This document shows, in pieces, positions 7,879 to 16,951 of a stretch of 38,713 nt of DNA (the first letter of the stretch is position 1; the number at the start of each line of letters is the position of its first letter). Made by a program: the position numbers and the translations under genes. The notes under the pieces are model-generated. The model did no database searches, was not told the origin of the DNA, and was given only the letters and a program-made list of their open reading frames with translations. The stretch covers positions 287,532-326,244 of the forward strand of contig LM655187.1 in NCBI GenBank assembly GCA_000824825.2, written 5' to 3'. This stretch comes from Mesorhizobium sp. ORS 3324. Its GTDB lineage: Bacteria; Pseudomonadota; Alphaproteobacteria; Rhizobiales; Rhizobiaceae.

Positions 7879-9137
7879 CAGACTGCCTCCGCCTCTGCGG
7901 CGGTGCGCACCAAGACCTTGCCCGCCGCGGGCTCGCGGCCGATCTCGATGACGACCCGCGTACCGCCCTTGCGGCTGGCCGGCTCGAAATGCAGCCGCGC
8001 CCCGACAAGGGCTGCCCGCGTGTGCATGTGGCCGATGCCGCCTTGAGCGGCGGGGTCGACCGCGCCGCAGCCATGGCCATCGTCGGTGACGGTCACGCTG
8101 AAGGTGCCTGGCGTGGAGGCGAGCTGCACCTCGATGCGGCTCGGTCCCGCATGGCGCACCGCATTGTTGATGGCTTCCTGCACGATCCGGTAGAGCGCCG
8201 TGCGCAGCGTTTCCGACAGGCTGTCGGCGCTGCCGTCGCTGGTGTCCGCGATGCGCACGGCGATCGGCGGCTTGGCTCTCGCCACGCTGCGGTTGAGATG
8301 GGCCTCGAGGGCGTCGCGCAGGCCGAACAGTTCCAAGACGCTCGGCCGCATGTCGTCGACGATGTGGCGCAGCTCCGCCAGGCAGCCAGCGACCTCCTGC
8401 TCGAGATCGGCCAACTGGGCCGTGCGCGCCACGCCGCGGCTGCGGAAGGCCGAGACCTGACGCGCGATGCGGGCGAGGTCGGCGAGCGTCTGGTCGTGCA
8501 GGTCCATGGCCATGCGACGACGCTCGCGCTCCATGCCTTCGGTCAGTTGCGAGGCGCCGACCCTGAGCAGCTCCGCCCGGTTGCGCGCCTCGCTTTCGGC
8601 CAGCATGGCGCGGCGCGCTTCCTCGGTCTGGATCAGCGCGAAAATATAGGGCGCGATTAGGTCAGCGCATTGCTGGGCGATCTCGACATCCGCCTGCGTG
8701 AAGCAGCCGGCCTCGTGCCGGCTGATGTTGAGCGCGCCGATGACGCTGCCGCGCGCTCTCAGCGGCACGATGATGCGGCTGCGCAGCTTGGCGGCGAAGA
8801 TCGGGCCGTCGAACGCACCCTCGAAGTGGAAGCGGTCGTCGACGAGCGCATTGTCGGACAACAGATACGGCGTCTCACCCCACAGCACGCGGCGGATCGG
8901 ACTGCCCTCGACTGGATGCTGCGCCAGATCGCTCCAGCTGGTGTGGAAGCCGGCTTCGTAGCAGGCATGCATGCGCCCATCGAGCGAGAGCACCGCCAGG
9001 TCGATATGGTCGTGCGGGATGAGCGTGCCGATCTCGATCGCCGTCGCCCGGAATGCCGAACCCGGATCGATATGGCCGGCGAGCGCCCGCGAGATCGCGA
9101 GCAGCCGGTCGATCAGCTGGGGAGATACCTCCGACAT
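7878..9137 (-). CDS. GAF-domain sensor histidine kinase (HisKA_3 type)
   Basis: A 419-residue sensor kinase of the NarL/DegS type. A GAF domain spans roughly residues 20-170 (PHDHIDLAVLSLDGRMHACY through VPLRARGSVIGALNISR). The dimerisation helix has the phospho-acceptor His214 in RRRMAMDLHDQTLAD. The ATPase domain has an N-box EAINNAVRHAG, then VTDDGHG and GGIGHMHTRAALVGA. There are no membrane segments, so it should be a soluble cytosolic sensor of a small molecule or redox signal. The ATG at 9137 is preferred because GGGAGGAAGA sits immediately upstream; an in-frame extension to about 9416 would run over the neighbouring gene's start region. It is the first gene of the kinase-regulator pair and is divergent from the GH15 operon. 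Confidence 0.9.
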   Translation of the reverse strand: MSEVSPQLIDRLLAISRALAGHIDPGSAFRATAIEIGTLIPHDHIDLAVLSLDGRMHACYEAGFHTSWSDLAQHPVEGSPIRRVLWGETPYLLSDNALVDDRFHFEGAFDGPIFAAKLRSRIIVPLRARGSVIGALNISRHEAGCFTQADVEIAQQCADLIAPYIFALIQTEEARRAMLAESEARNRAELLRVGASQLTEGMERERRRMAMDLHDQTLADLARIARQVSAFRSRGVARTAQLADLEQEVAGCLAELRHIVDDMRPSVLELFGLRDALEAHLNRSVARAKPPIAVRIADTSDGSADSLSETLRTALYRIVQEAINNAVRHAGPSRIEVQLASTPGTFSVTVTDDGHGCGAVDPAAQGGIGHMHTRAALVGARLHFEPASRKGGTRVVIEIGREPAAGKVLVRTAAEAEAV

Positions 9138-9355
9138 TCTTCCTCCCTTGCCGCCACGGAAAACAGGCAACGCCGCGCTGTAGGGCGCGGCTCCAGGCTC
9201 CGATTTCCAGCAGTCCTCCCTGCTTGTGAAATAGTGATCGCTTGACGGTGCCGCTGTCAACGATGGCTCACGCAACGGCAGGGCGATCAACTTCGGGTGC
9301 AGCGATTGAAAAGCCGTTGGCTCCTGGTCTAGGAACGGCGGCAGGAGACCGATCG
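9138..9355. promoter_or_regulatory. Divergent promoter region, sensor kinase / GH15 operon
   Basis: These 218 bases separate two divergent starts, so promoters for both directions should lie here. A hairpin, GCCGCGC-TGTAGG-GCGCGGC, occupies 9172-9191. CTTGAC at 9241-9246 could be a plus-strand -35 box, but no clear -10 box follows at 17 bases. The GH15 frame stays open through 9242-9355, but the AGGAGA site at about 9343-9348 points to the ATG at 9356. Confidence 0.4.
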
Positions 9356-11764
9356 ATGGCAGCGACGCCCACTGTTGCTCAGGGCGCTCCGGGGATTCCG
9401 GCGCGCTGGACGTCAAGCGCCAAGAGCGGCGTCGGCACCGCGCTTTCGGCGAAGAGCCCGCTCTGGTTCACCATCAGCCACGGCATATTGAACGAGATCT
9501 ATTATCCGCGCCTCGACAGCGCCTGCACGCGCGACACGGGTCTGATGGTCACCGGCCCCGACGGTTTCTTTTCCGAGGAGAAGCGCGATGCCGTCCACGT
9601 GATCGCGCCGTTCGAGGATGGCGTGCCTGCCTATCGCCTGGTCAATTCGGCGGCGGACGGCTCCTATCGCGTGGAAAAGCGCATCATTACGGATCCGAAA
9701 CAGCCGGCCTTGCTGCAGGAAATCATGTTCGCCGCCCGCAAAGGCCCGGCCGCCGACTATCGCGTCTACGCGCTGCTTGCGCCACACCTCGTCAATGCCG
9801 GCATGGGCAACACGGCCTGGGTCGGCGAGCATAAGGGCCAGCGCATTCTTTTCGCATCAGGGCGCGGCGTCTCCATTGCCCTTGCTTCGTCGCTGCCCTG
9901 GGGCGCCTGCTCGGCCGGCTATGTCGGCTACTCCGACGGCTGGCAGCAGCTTCAGAATGGCGGCACGCTCGATCCCACCTGCCAGAGGGCGGAGGACGGC
10001 AATGTGGCGCTGACCGGCGAGATCGGCTTCTCGCCAGGCAAGAGCACGGCTTTGCTGGCGCTCGGCTTCGGCACCTGGCCCGAAGAGGCGGCGGAGATCG
10101 CGCTGGCCAGTCTCGAGCAGGGTTTCGAGGCGGCCGCCGAAACTTATGTCGCGAACTGGCGGAAATTCCAGGCCGGACTGGAGAAACTCGACCGGCATGC
10201 CGCCTCGGGGCTGAACACCTATCGGGTCAGCACCGCGGTGCTTGCCTCGCATCTATCGGTCGCCAGGCCGGGAGCCGCCGTCGCCAGTCTCTCGATCCCC
10301 TGGGGCTTCAACAAGGGCGACGACGACCTCGGCGGCTACCATCTGGTCTGGCCGCGCGACCTTGTCGAGACGGCGGGCGGTTTCCTCGCCGCCGGCGACG
10401 CCAGGCAGGCGCTGCAGATCCTTGAGTATCTGCGCTCGATCCAGCGGCCGGACGGCCATTGGCCGCAGAATTGCTGGTCGAGCGGAGAGCCCTATTGGCC
10501 GGGCATCCAGATGGACGAATGCGCCTTTCCGTTGCTGCTCGCCGATGCGCTGCGCCGCGCCGGCCATCTGCCGCGCGCGAAACTCGAGGACTTTCTGCCG
10601 ATGATCCAAAGCGCAGCCTCCTATGTTGTTCGCAACGGCCCCGTCACCGGCGAGGACCGCTGGGAGGAGGATGCCGGCTACAGCCCGTTCACGCTGGCCG
10701 TCGAGATCGCGGCGCTGCTTGCCGCCGCCGACCTGCTCGACGTCTGCGCCAAAAATGAGCCGGCAAACTATCTGCGCGAGACCGCCGATTGCTGGAACGG
10801 AGAGATCGAGCGCTGGACCTATGTCACCGGCACCGAGCTCTGCGCCAAGGAGGCCATCGGCGGCTACTATGTCCGCATCGCGCCGCCTGACGACGCCGGC
10901 GCCGCTTCGCCGAAGGACGGCTTCGTGCCGATCAAGAATCGGCCGCCCGCCGAGACCGACCGCCCGGCCGAAGCGATCGTCAGCCCCGACGCGCTGGCGC
11001 TGGTGCGCTTTGGCTTGAGGGCCGCGGACGATCCGCGCATCCTGAACACGATCAAGGCCATCGATGCCGAGTTGCGCTGCGATCTGCCGCAAGGCCCGCT
11101 CTGGTATCGATACACTGGCGACGGCTATGGCGAGCACGAGGACGGCTCGCCTTTCGACGGCACCGGCCAGGGCCGGCCGTGGCCGCTGCTCGCCGGCGAG
11201 CGCGCCCATTACGAACTGGCGGCCGGACGGCACGGCAAGGCGGCCGAGCTGCTCGAAACCTTGGAGCGTTCGGCGGGCGTGGGCGGCCTGCTGCCGGAGC
11301 AGGTCTGGGACAGGCCCGATATGCCGGAGCGCGAATTGCGGCTCGGCGCGCCTTCCGGCAGCGCCATGCCGCTGGTCTGGGCGCATGCCGAGCACATCAA
11401 GCTGTTGCGCTCGCTGCGCGACGGCGCGGTCTTCGACATGCCGCCGCAGGGCGTCGAGCGCTACATCAAGCGAAAGACCATCTCGCCCTTCAGGACATGG
11501 CGCTTCAACAACAAGATCCGCTCTCTCCCCGCCGGCAAGCGCCTGCGCATGGAACTTGCGGCGCGCGGCGTGGTTCATTGGAGCAGCGACAAATGGCTGA
11601 CGGTGCATGACGACAAGACAGCCGAGAACGCCTTCGGCGTCCATCTGGTTGACCTCGATGTCGCCGGCCTGCAACCGGGATCGACGATCGTCTTCACTTT
11701 TTTCTGGCCCGAAGCCAGCCGTTGGGAGAATGTCGACTTCACGGTCGGCGTGGAAGGCCAGTAG
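9356..11764 (+). CDS. GH15 family glucan hydrolase (glucoamylase/glucodextranase-like)
   Basis: About 802 residues. An N-terminal beta-rich domain, like the Glucodextran_N domain, is followed by a GH15 (alpha/alpha)6 barrel that releases glucose from alpha-glucan ends. Key segments are FTISHGILNEIYYPRLDSAC near the start, WPRDLVETAGGFLAAGD in the barrel, WEEDAGYSP with candidate acid Glu437/Glu438, and LLPEQVWD with candidate base Glu648. The C-terminal region has an all-beta tail (KTISPFRTWRFNNKIRSLPA). No signal peptide is seen, so it probably acts in the cytosol on an internal oligo- or polyglucan. The start at 9356 has an AGGAGA site seven bases upstream; an in-frame TTG (9242) and ATG (9263) are less likely. 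It leads an operon with 6PGDH, zwf and a glucokinase-like gene. Confidence 0.92.
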   Translation: MAATPTVAQGAPGIPARWTSSAKSGVGTALSAKSPLWFTISHGILNEIYYPRLDSACTRDTGLMVTGPDGFFSEEKRDAVHVIAPFEDGVPAYRLVNSAADGSYRVEKRIITDPKQPALLQEIMFAARKGPAADYRVYALLAPHLVNAGMGNTAWVGEHKGQRILFASGRGVSIALASSLPWGACSAGYVGYSDGWQQLQNGGTLDPTCQRAEDGNVALTGEIGFSPGKSTALLALGFGTWPEEAAEIALASLEQGFEAAAETYVANWRKFQAGLEKLDRHAASGLNTYRVSTAVLASHLSVARPGAAVASLSIPWGFNKGDDDLGGYHLVWPRDLVETAGGFLAAGDARQALQILEYLRSIQRPDGHWPQNCWSSGEPYWPGIQMDECAFPLLLADALRRAGHLPRAKLEDFLPMIQSAASYVVRNGPVTGEDRWEEDAGYSPFTLAVEIAALLAAADLLDVCAKNEPANYLRETADCWNGEIERWTYVTGTELCAKEAIGGYYVRIAPPDDAGAASPKDGFVPIKNRPPAETDRPAEAIVSPDALALVRFGLRAADDPRILNTIKAIDAELRCDLPQGPLWYRYTGDGYGEHEDGSPFDGTGQGRPWPLLAGERAHYELAAGRHGKAAELLETLERSAGVGGLLPEQVWDRPDMPERELRLGAPSGSAMPLVWAHAEHIKLLRSLRDGAVFDMPPQGVERYIKRKTISPFRTWRFNNKIRSLPAGKRLRMELAARGVVHWSSDKWLTVHDDKTAENAFGVHLVDLDVAGLQPGSTIVFTFFWPEASRWENVDFTVGVEGQ

Positions 11765-11795
11765 ATTCTTTTCCTCAAGCAATCGGGATGACACC

Positions 11796-12809
11796 ATGCA
11801 GATCGGAATGATGGGACTGGGCAGGATGGGCGCCAACATGGTGCGGCGCCTGATGCGCGACGGCCATGAATGCGTCGTCTACGACATCAACTCCGCAAGC
11901 GTCGCCGGCATGGTCAAGGACGGGGCCATCGGCGCCGCCTCGCTGGAAGAATTTGTCGCCAAGCTTGCCAAGCCGCGCTGCGCCTGGCTGATGCTGCCGG
12001 CGGCGATCACCGGCAGGATCGTCGACCAGGTCGCGGCGCTCATGGAGCCGGGCGACATCATCATCGACGGCGGCAATTCCTACTATCACGACGCCGTCGA
12101 CCAGGCCGCCAAGCTGGCGACCAGGGGCATCAGCTTTGTCGATGTCGGCACCAGCGGCGGCGTGTGGGGGCTGGAGCGCGGCTACTGCCTGATGATCGGC
12201 GGGCCCGACGAGGCCGTGCATATCCTCGATCCCGTCTTTGCGTCCCTGGCGCCCGGCGCTGATCCGGGCGGCAATCCGCCCAAGGATGCCGGAACCGCGC
12301 CTTACGGCTACCTGCATTGCGGGCAGAGCGGTGCAGGCCATTTCGTCAAGATGGTGCACAACGGCATTGAATACGGCGTCATGGCCGCCTATGCCGAAGG
12401 CATCAACATCCTGAAATCGGCCAATGCCGGCAAACGGGATCGAACGGCGGACGCCGAGACCAGCCCGCTCGAAAACCCGCAATACTACCAGTTCGACATC
12501 GACCTGCCGGCAGTGACCGAGGTCTGGCGGCACGGCAGCGTCATCGGCTCCTGGCTGCTCGACCTCACCGCCGGCGCGCTGAAGAACGATCCGTCGCTCA
12601 CCCAGTTCGGCGGCCGCGTCTCCGATTCGGGCGAGGGCCGCTGGACGCTGAAGGCGGCGATCGACACCGGCGTTCCGGCGCCCGTGCTCTCCTCGGCGCT
12701 GTTCGACCGCTTCTCCTCGCAGGGCGAATCCGCATTCGCCGACAAACTTTTGTCCGCCATGCGCTATGCGTTCGGCGGCCATATCGAGAAGCCGAAGACC
12801 GGCGCGTGA
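11796..12809 (+). CDS. gnd: 6-phosphogluconate dehydrogenase, decarboxylating (short form)
   Basis: A 337-residue enzyme that oxidises 6-phosphogluconate to ribulose-5-phosphate and CO2. The N-terminal Rossmann motif is [16 protein letters not shown]. The substrate region has [12 protein letters not shown], then [21 protein letters not shown], and the catalytic Lys in [13 protein letters not shown] near residue 186. At about 340 residues it belongs to the shorter 6PGDH class, not the roughly 470-residue GndA type of enterobacteria; several short-class enzymes prefer NAD+, which is not testable here. The ATG at 11796 matches the start of the Rossmann strand. It lies 31 bases after the GH15 gene and 13 bases before zwf, so it is clearly in the operon. 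Confidence 0.93.
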   Translation: MQIGMMGLGRMGANMVRRLMRDGHECVVYDINSASVAGMVKDGAIGAASLEEFVAKLAKPRCAWLMLPAAITGRIVDQVAALMEPGDIIIDGGNSYYHDAVDQAAKLATRGISFVDVGTSGGVWGLERGYCLMIGGPDEAVHILDPVFASLAPGADPGGNPPKDAGTAPYGYLHCGQSGAGHFVKMVHNGIEYGVMAAYAEGINILKSANAGKRDRTADAETSPLENPQYYQFDIDLPAVTEVWRHGSVIGSWLLDLTAGALKNDPSLTQFGGRVSDSGEGRWTLKAAIDTGVPAPVLSSALFDRFSSQGESAFADKLLSAMRYAFGGHIEKPKTGA

Positions 12810-12822
12810 AGGGAGAGGCGGC

Positions 12823-14199
12823 ATGAGCCAGGAGAGGTCCGACACGCTGGTGCTTTTCGGGGCGACCGGCGACCTTGCGCACAAGAAGATATTTCCGGCG
12901 CTCTATCACATGGTCGCCAAGGGGACGCTGACCGAGCCGGTGATCGGCGTCGCCTTCGAACCCTGGGACATCGGCAAGCTGGTGGACCGCGCCCGCGACG
13001 GCATCGTCAATGCGCTGGGCGCCGTCGACGACAAGGTGTTCGGCAAGCTCGCCTCGCTGCTGCGCTATGTCAGCGGCGACTACCGCGACCCGACGACCTT
13101 CGAGAAGCTGAAGACGGCGCTCGGCTCGGCGCGGCGGCCGCTGCATTACATGGCCGTGCCGCCCACGATGTTCGAGATCGTCGTGCAAGGTCTGGAACAG
13201 TCCGGCACCGCGCGCGGCGCGCGGCTGATGGTGGAAAAGCCTTTCGGTCACGACCTGCAGTCGGCGCGCTGGCTGAACCGGGTGCTGCATCTGGTGTTCG
13301 ACGAACGGGCGATCTTCCGCATCGACCACTATCTCGGCAAGGAAGCGATCCAGAACCTGCTCTATTTTCGCTTCGCCAACTCCTTCCTCGAGCCGATCTG
13401 GAATCGCAACTTCGTCGAGAGCGTGCAGATCACCATGGCCGAGGATTTCGGCGTCGAAGGCCGCGGCCGCTTCTATGACGATGTCGGCTGCATCCGCGAC
13501 GTGATCGAGAACCATCTGCTCAACATCCTTCTGCTGCTCGCCATGGAGCCGCCGGTTGGCCGCTCGGCCGACGACCTGATCGACGAGAAGGTGCAGGTGC
13601 TCCGCGCCATCCGCACCCTGACCAAGGACGATGTCGTGCGCGGCCAGTTCGACGGCTATCTGGCGGAGCCTGGCGTGCGGCCGAACTCCCCGGTCGAGAC
13701 CTTCGCGGCCGTGCGGTTCTTCGTCGACACCTGGCGCTGGCGGGACGTGCCCTTCTTCATCCGCGCCGGCAAGAACATGCCGGTGCACGCCACCGAGGTG
13801 ATCGTGCGGCTGAAGCGGCCGCCGCTCGACGTCTTCGACCCGATCAAACCGGACGACGCCAACTACGTCCGTTTCCGCATCGACCCGCAGGTGGCGATCT
13901 CGATCGGCGCGCAGCGCAAGATCGCCGGCGACGACATGATCGGCGAGCAGGTGGAGCTGACCGCGCTCGACGACACCAAGGGCGACATGCCGCCCTATGA
14001 GCGGCTGATCGGCGACGCCATGAACGGCAACGGCCAGCTATTCACGCGCCAGGACGCGGCCGAGCTTGCCTGGCGCATTGTCGGCCCGGTGCTTGGCGAC
14101 ACCACGCAGCCGCAGATCTATGCGCCGAAAACTTGGGGACCGGCCGACGCCATGGACGGCTTCGGCCCGCCCAATGGCTGGATCAACCCGACGAAATAG
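12823..14199 (+). CDS. zwf: Glucose-6-phosphate 1-dehydrogenase
   Basis: A 458-residue enzyme that makes 6-phosphogluconolactone from glucose-6-phosphate and NAD(P)+. It has the coenzyme motif [20 protein letters not shown] and the active-site signature [15 protein letters not shown], with catalytic His169. The substrate segments EKPFGHDL and FIRAGKNMP are also present. The ATG at 12823 follows a GGGAGAGG ribosome site and gives the usual N-terminus; the frame is open further upstream but overlaps the end of gnd. The gene is 13 bases after gnd and 15 before the kinase gene. No 6-phosphogluconolactonase (pgl) gene is present in the operon. The chain is a little shorter than the roughly 490 residues common in other bacteria. 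Confidence 0.95.
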   Translation: MSQERSDTLVLFGATGDLAHKKIFPALYHMVAKGTLTEPVIGVAFEPWDIGKLVDRARDGIVNALGAVDDKVFGKLASLLRYVSGDYRDPTTFEKLKTALGSARRPLHYMAVPPTMFEIVVQGLEQSGTARGARLMVEKPFGHDLQSARWLNRVLHLVFDERAIFRIDHYLGKEAIQNLLYFRFANSFLEPIWNRNFVESVQITMAEDFGVEGRGRFYDDVGCIRDVIENHLLNILLLLAMEPPVGRSADDLIDEKVQVLRAIRTLTKDDVVRGQFDGYLAEPGVRPNSPVETFAAVRFFVDTWRWRDVPFFIRAGKNMPVHATEVIVRLKRPPLDVFDPIKPDDANYVRFRIDPQVAISIGAQRKIAGDDMIGEQVELTALDDTKGDMPPYERLIGDAMNGNGQLFTRQDAAELAWRIVGPVLGDTTQPQIYAPKTWGPADAMDGFGPPNGWINPTK

Positions 14200-14214
14200 T
14201 TTGGAGGCAACGGG

Positions 14215-14919
14215 ATGGCGAAAGCGGCAAAACCGGCTGCGGCGAAGGGCGACCAGATCGTGCTCACCATCGACGTCGGCGGCTCGCGTCTGAAGATTCT
14301 CACCAGCGTCGGCGGCGAGGTGCGCCGCACCGAGTCCGGGCCGGACCTGACACCTGAGCAGATGATTGCTTCGGTGAAGCAGCTGGCCGAGGGCCTGGAC
14401 TACGACGTCATTTCGATGGGCTATCCGGGTCCGGTCAGGGACAACAAGCCTTCGCTCGATCCCTTCAATCTCGGCAAGGGCTGGAACGGCTACGATTTCG
14501 CCGCCGCCTTCGGCAAGCCGGTCAAGGTCGTCAACGACGCGCTGCTGCAGGCGATCGGCAGCTATGAGGGCGGCCGCATGCTCTTCCTCGGCCTGGGCAC
14601 CGGCCTTGGCGCGGCGATGATCCTCGACAATGTCGGACAGCCGATGGAGCTTGCTCACCTTCCCTACAAGAAAGGCTTCAGCTTCGAGGACTATGTCGGT
14701 GAGCGCGGCCTGGAAAAGCACGGCAAGAAGAAATGGCGCAAATACGTTTTTGATGTCGTAAACAGGCTTCGCGCCGCCTTGCAGCCGGACTATGTGGTCA
14801 TCGGCGGCGGCAATGTCGACAAGCTTGACGAATTGCCTGAAAAATCCAGGCGCGGCGACAACACTCGCGCCTTCGAAGGTGGATTTCGACTGTGGCGCGA
14901 CAAGGCGCTCATCGTCTGA
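14215..14919 (+). CDS. ROK-family kinase, polyphosphate glucokinase-like
   Basis: A 234-residue sugar kinase. The phosphate-binding motif is LTIDVGGSRLKI and the catalytic base is probably Asp108 in VVNDALLQAIG, with a second glycine-rich loop FLGLGTGLGAAMI. The C-terminal part (KKWRKYVFDVVNRLRAALQP, VVIGGGNVDKL) resembles mycobacterial polyphosphate glucokinase PpgK in layout. The zinc-binding Cys cluster of typical ROK kinases and repressors is missing, as in PpgK. The phosphoryl donor, polyphosphate or ATP, cannot be decided from sequence. It ends the GH15-gnd-zwf operon and would supply glucose-6-phosphate for Zwf from glucose set free by the GH15 enzyme. Confidence 0.85.
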   Translation: MAKAAKPAAAKGDQIVLTIDVGGSRLKILTSVGGEVRRTESGPDLTPEQMIASVKQLAEGLDYDVISMGYPGPVRDNKPSLDPFNLGKGWNGYDFAAAFGKPVKVVNDALLQAIGSYEGGRMLFLGLGTGLGAAMILDNVGQPMELAHLPYKKGFSFEDYVGERGLEKHGKKKWRKYVFDVVNRLRAALQPDYVVIGGGNVDKLDELPEKSRRGDNTRAFEGGFRLWRDKALIV

Positions 14920-15109
14920 TATTGTTACTTTTCAGTATAGATGTTCAAAATAACGTGTAACCGCGTGACTGATCGTTGCGCTGGCCAGATTTGCCGACTA
15001 GGAATTCGCCGGCCTGCGGCACCGCGCATCACCCCGAGCGCCAAGGACGCGGCAGCGCTCTGTTACAATCCCGATTTTTCGCGGCCATGCGGCATAGAGG
15101 AGGAATGAC

Positions 15110-15571
15110 GTGGACGAGGACACCAACACTGCCAAGGAAGTCGACCTGCTGGAGCTCACTGCTCATATCGTGTCGGCCTATGTCGCCAAGAACCGGCTGC
15201 CCGCTTCGGGCCTGGGCGAGCTCATCGCCAGCGTTGCCGCCTCGATCGGCGGGCTCAACCAGCCGCCGGCGCCGGAAGCTCCCCCGCCCACGCCCGCCGT
15301 CAATCCGCGGCGCTCAGTGACGCCGGACTACATTATCTGCCTCGAGGACGGGAAGAAGTTCAAATCGCTGAAGCGCCATATCGGCGTGCATTTCGGGCTG
15401 ACGCCGGAAGCCTACCGCACGAAATGGGGCCTGCCGGCGGATTACCCGATGGTCGCGCCCAACTATGCGGCCTCGCGCTCCGAGCTCGCCAAGTCGATCG
15501 GCCTCGGCCGCAAGGCGGAAGCCGCGCCGGCTAAGCCCGCCCGGGGAAGAAGGGCCAAAGCGCCCGCCTGA
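15110..15571 (+). CDS. MucR/Ros-family transcriptional regulator
   Basis: A 153-residue regulator of the MucR/Ros family, which controls exopolysaccharide, motility and cell-cycle genes in rhizobia and Brucella. The N-terminal helical part (LLELTAHIVSAYVAKNRLPA) is the family's oligomerisation region. A proline-rich linker follows at about residues 51-68. The DNA-binding part is YIICLEDGKKFKSLKRHIGV and a following PEAYRTKWGLP. The metal ligands would be Cys77, Asp80, His90 and His94, so the second Cys of Ros is Asp here; this variant occurs in MucR relatives. The C-terminus is basic and alanine-rich. A GTG start at 15110 is used, with AGAGGAGGA just upstream; the ATG at 15105 is out of frame. 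It stands alone after 190 bases of AT-richer DNA that I could not resolve further. Confidence 0.92.
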   Translation: MDEDTNTAKEVDLLELTAHIVSAYVAKNRLPASGLGELIASVAASIGGLNQPPAPEAPPPTPAVNPRRSVTPDYIICLEDGKKFKSLKRHIGVHFGLTPEAYRTKWGLPADYPMVAPNYAASRSELAKSIGLGRKAEAAPAKPARGRRAKAPA

Positions 15572-15614
15572 GGCAAGCTGCCTGCGGCGAAGGCCCGCTT
15601 GTACCAACGATTTA

Positions 15615-15658
15615 AGGAAGCCTGCCGGCGAATCCGCCTTGGCAGGCTTCCTGCTTTT
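15615..15658 (+). terminator. Rho-independent terminator after the MucR-like gene
   Basis: AGGAAGCCTGCC (15615-15626) pairs perfectly with GGCAGGCTTCCT (15641-15652). An inner GGCG/CGCC pair extends the stem, leaving a small AATC loop and a TT bulge. GCTTTTGT follows, a short T-tract. It lies about 43 bases after the MucR-like stop codon and before the aminotransferase gene. Confidence 0.75.
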
Positions 15659-15693
15659 GTGGCTTGGATAGACCAGACATTGGGGGTCCGGCC

Positions 15694-16794
15694 ATGAACT
15701 ACGCCAGGATGGTGATCGAGAAGGAGGCGCCGGAGGAATATGGCTACGACCGCATCCGCTACAACCTCTCCGAAAGCTCGATCGCCGACCAGAAGCTCTC
15801 CGACATCGGCCTTTCGCTGCCCGACCTCACCTTGTTCTACGGCGAGCATCGCGGCGATAAGGAGCTGCGCGCGCTGATCGCCGCGCAAGATGAAGGGCTC
15901 TCGCCGGACGACGTGCTGGTGACCGCGGGCGCCGCCGGCGCGCTGTTCATCATCGCCACCTCGTTGCTCTCGGCCAACGATCATCTGGTCGTCGTGCGGC
16001 CGAACTACGCCACCAACATCGAGACGCCCAAGGCGATCGGCTGCGCCATCTCCTATGTCGATCTCGACTTCGACGAGAGCTTCGCGGTCGACGTCGAACG
16101 TGTCGCGGCAGCCGTGCGGCCGAACACGAAGCTGGTTAGCGTCACCTGCCCGCACAACCCGACCGGCACGGTGATGAGGCGCGCCGATCTCGATGCGTTG
16201 GTCGTGCTCGCCGAGAGTCGGCGCTGCCGGCTGCTGGTCGACGAGACCTATCGCGACCTTTCCCATGGCGGGCGGCTGCCCTCCGCGGCCTCGCTCAGCC
16301 CCGCCGCCATCAGCGTCTCCTCCCTGTCCAAGGCCTTCGGCGTTCCGGGCATCCGCATCGGCTGGCTGGTCACCCGGGACCGGGAGCTGCAGGAAACCTT
16401 CCTCGCCGCCAAGGAGCAGATCGGCATCTGCGGCAGCGTCATCGACGAGGCGATCGCGCGCGCCATGCTCGAGCGCCGCGACGCTTTCCTGACGTCATTG
16501 CTGCCGGAGATGGCCAAGCGGCGCGATGTTGTCCAAAACTGGATCGACGGCGAGCCGCTGGTCGACTGGGTGCGGCCGCAAGGCGGCGTCGTCGGCTTTC
16601 CGCGGCTGAATGTCGATGCCGGTTTCGACCTCGACCGGTTCTACACCAGGCTTCTGGAAGAGCACGGCACCTATGTCGGCCCCGGCCACTGGTTCGAGAT
16701 GCCGAAGCGCTTCTTCCGCATCGGTTTCGGCTGGCCGAAGGAAGCGGAATTGCGCTGCGGGCTGGAAGCCATCTCCGCGGCGTTGAGGGGCTAA
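15694..16794 (+). CDS. PLP-dependent aminotransferase, class I/II
   Basis: A 366-residue fold-type I aminotransferase. Recognisable motifs are VLVTAGAAGALF for cofactor phosphate binding, VTCPHNPTGTV with the Asn that contacts PLP, and LLVDETYRDL with the Asp that contacts the pyridine nitrogen. The Schiff-base lysine is Lys213 in SSLSKAFGVPGIRIGW, and a C-terminal FFRIGFGWP supplies the carboxylate Arg. The ATG at 15694 has GGGGG upstream; an in-frame TTG at 15664 is less likely. The substrate amino acid is not predictable. It is followed after 157 bases by an MFS transporter gene on the same strand, so it may be partly co-expressed with an export function. Confidence 0.9.
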   Translation: MNYARMVIEKEAPEEYGYDRIRYNLSESSIADQKLSDIGLSLPDLTLFYGEHRGDKELRALIAAQDEGLSPDDVLVTAGAAGALFIIATSLLSANDHLVVVRPNYATNIETPKAIGCAISYVDLDFDESFAVDVERVAAAVRPNTKLVSVTCPHNPTGTVMRRADLDALVVLAESRRCRLLVDETYRDLSHGGRLPSAASLSPAAISVSSLSKAFGVPGIRIGWLVTRDRELQETFLAAKEQIGICGSVIDEAIARAMLERRDAFLTSLLPEMAKRRDVVQNWIDGEPLVDWVRPQGGVVGFPRLNVDAGFDLDRFYTRLLEEHGTYVGPGHWFEMPKRFFRIGFGWPKEAELRCGLEAISAALRG

Positions 16795-16951
16795 ACTTCG
16801 CCCGCAGCGAACAAAAAATTCCGGATTTCTGCCACCCAGCGCCGATTTTTTGCGCGCGCAACAGGACGAACTGGGCTAAAGGGTTCTGGCCGGACCAGCG
16901 CCCGCCGTGGAAGTGCCCCGCCGGCCAACACCGCAACGGGGCCCTTGGACC

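Noticed and set aside
9332..9336. GGAAC before the GH15 start as an EcfG -35 box
   Set aside because: No CGTT-like -10 box lies 16-17 bases downstream, and the site overlaps the ribosome-binding region.
10253..11839. A long minus-strand open frame opposite the GH15 gene
   Set aside because: It is antisense to a clear enzyme gene, has a repetitive Arg/Ala/Gly-rich composition and no recognisable motif. Such frames are expected in GC-rich DNA.
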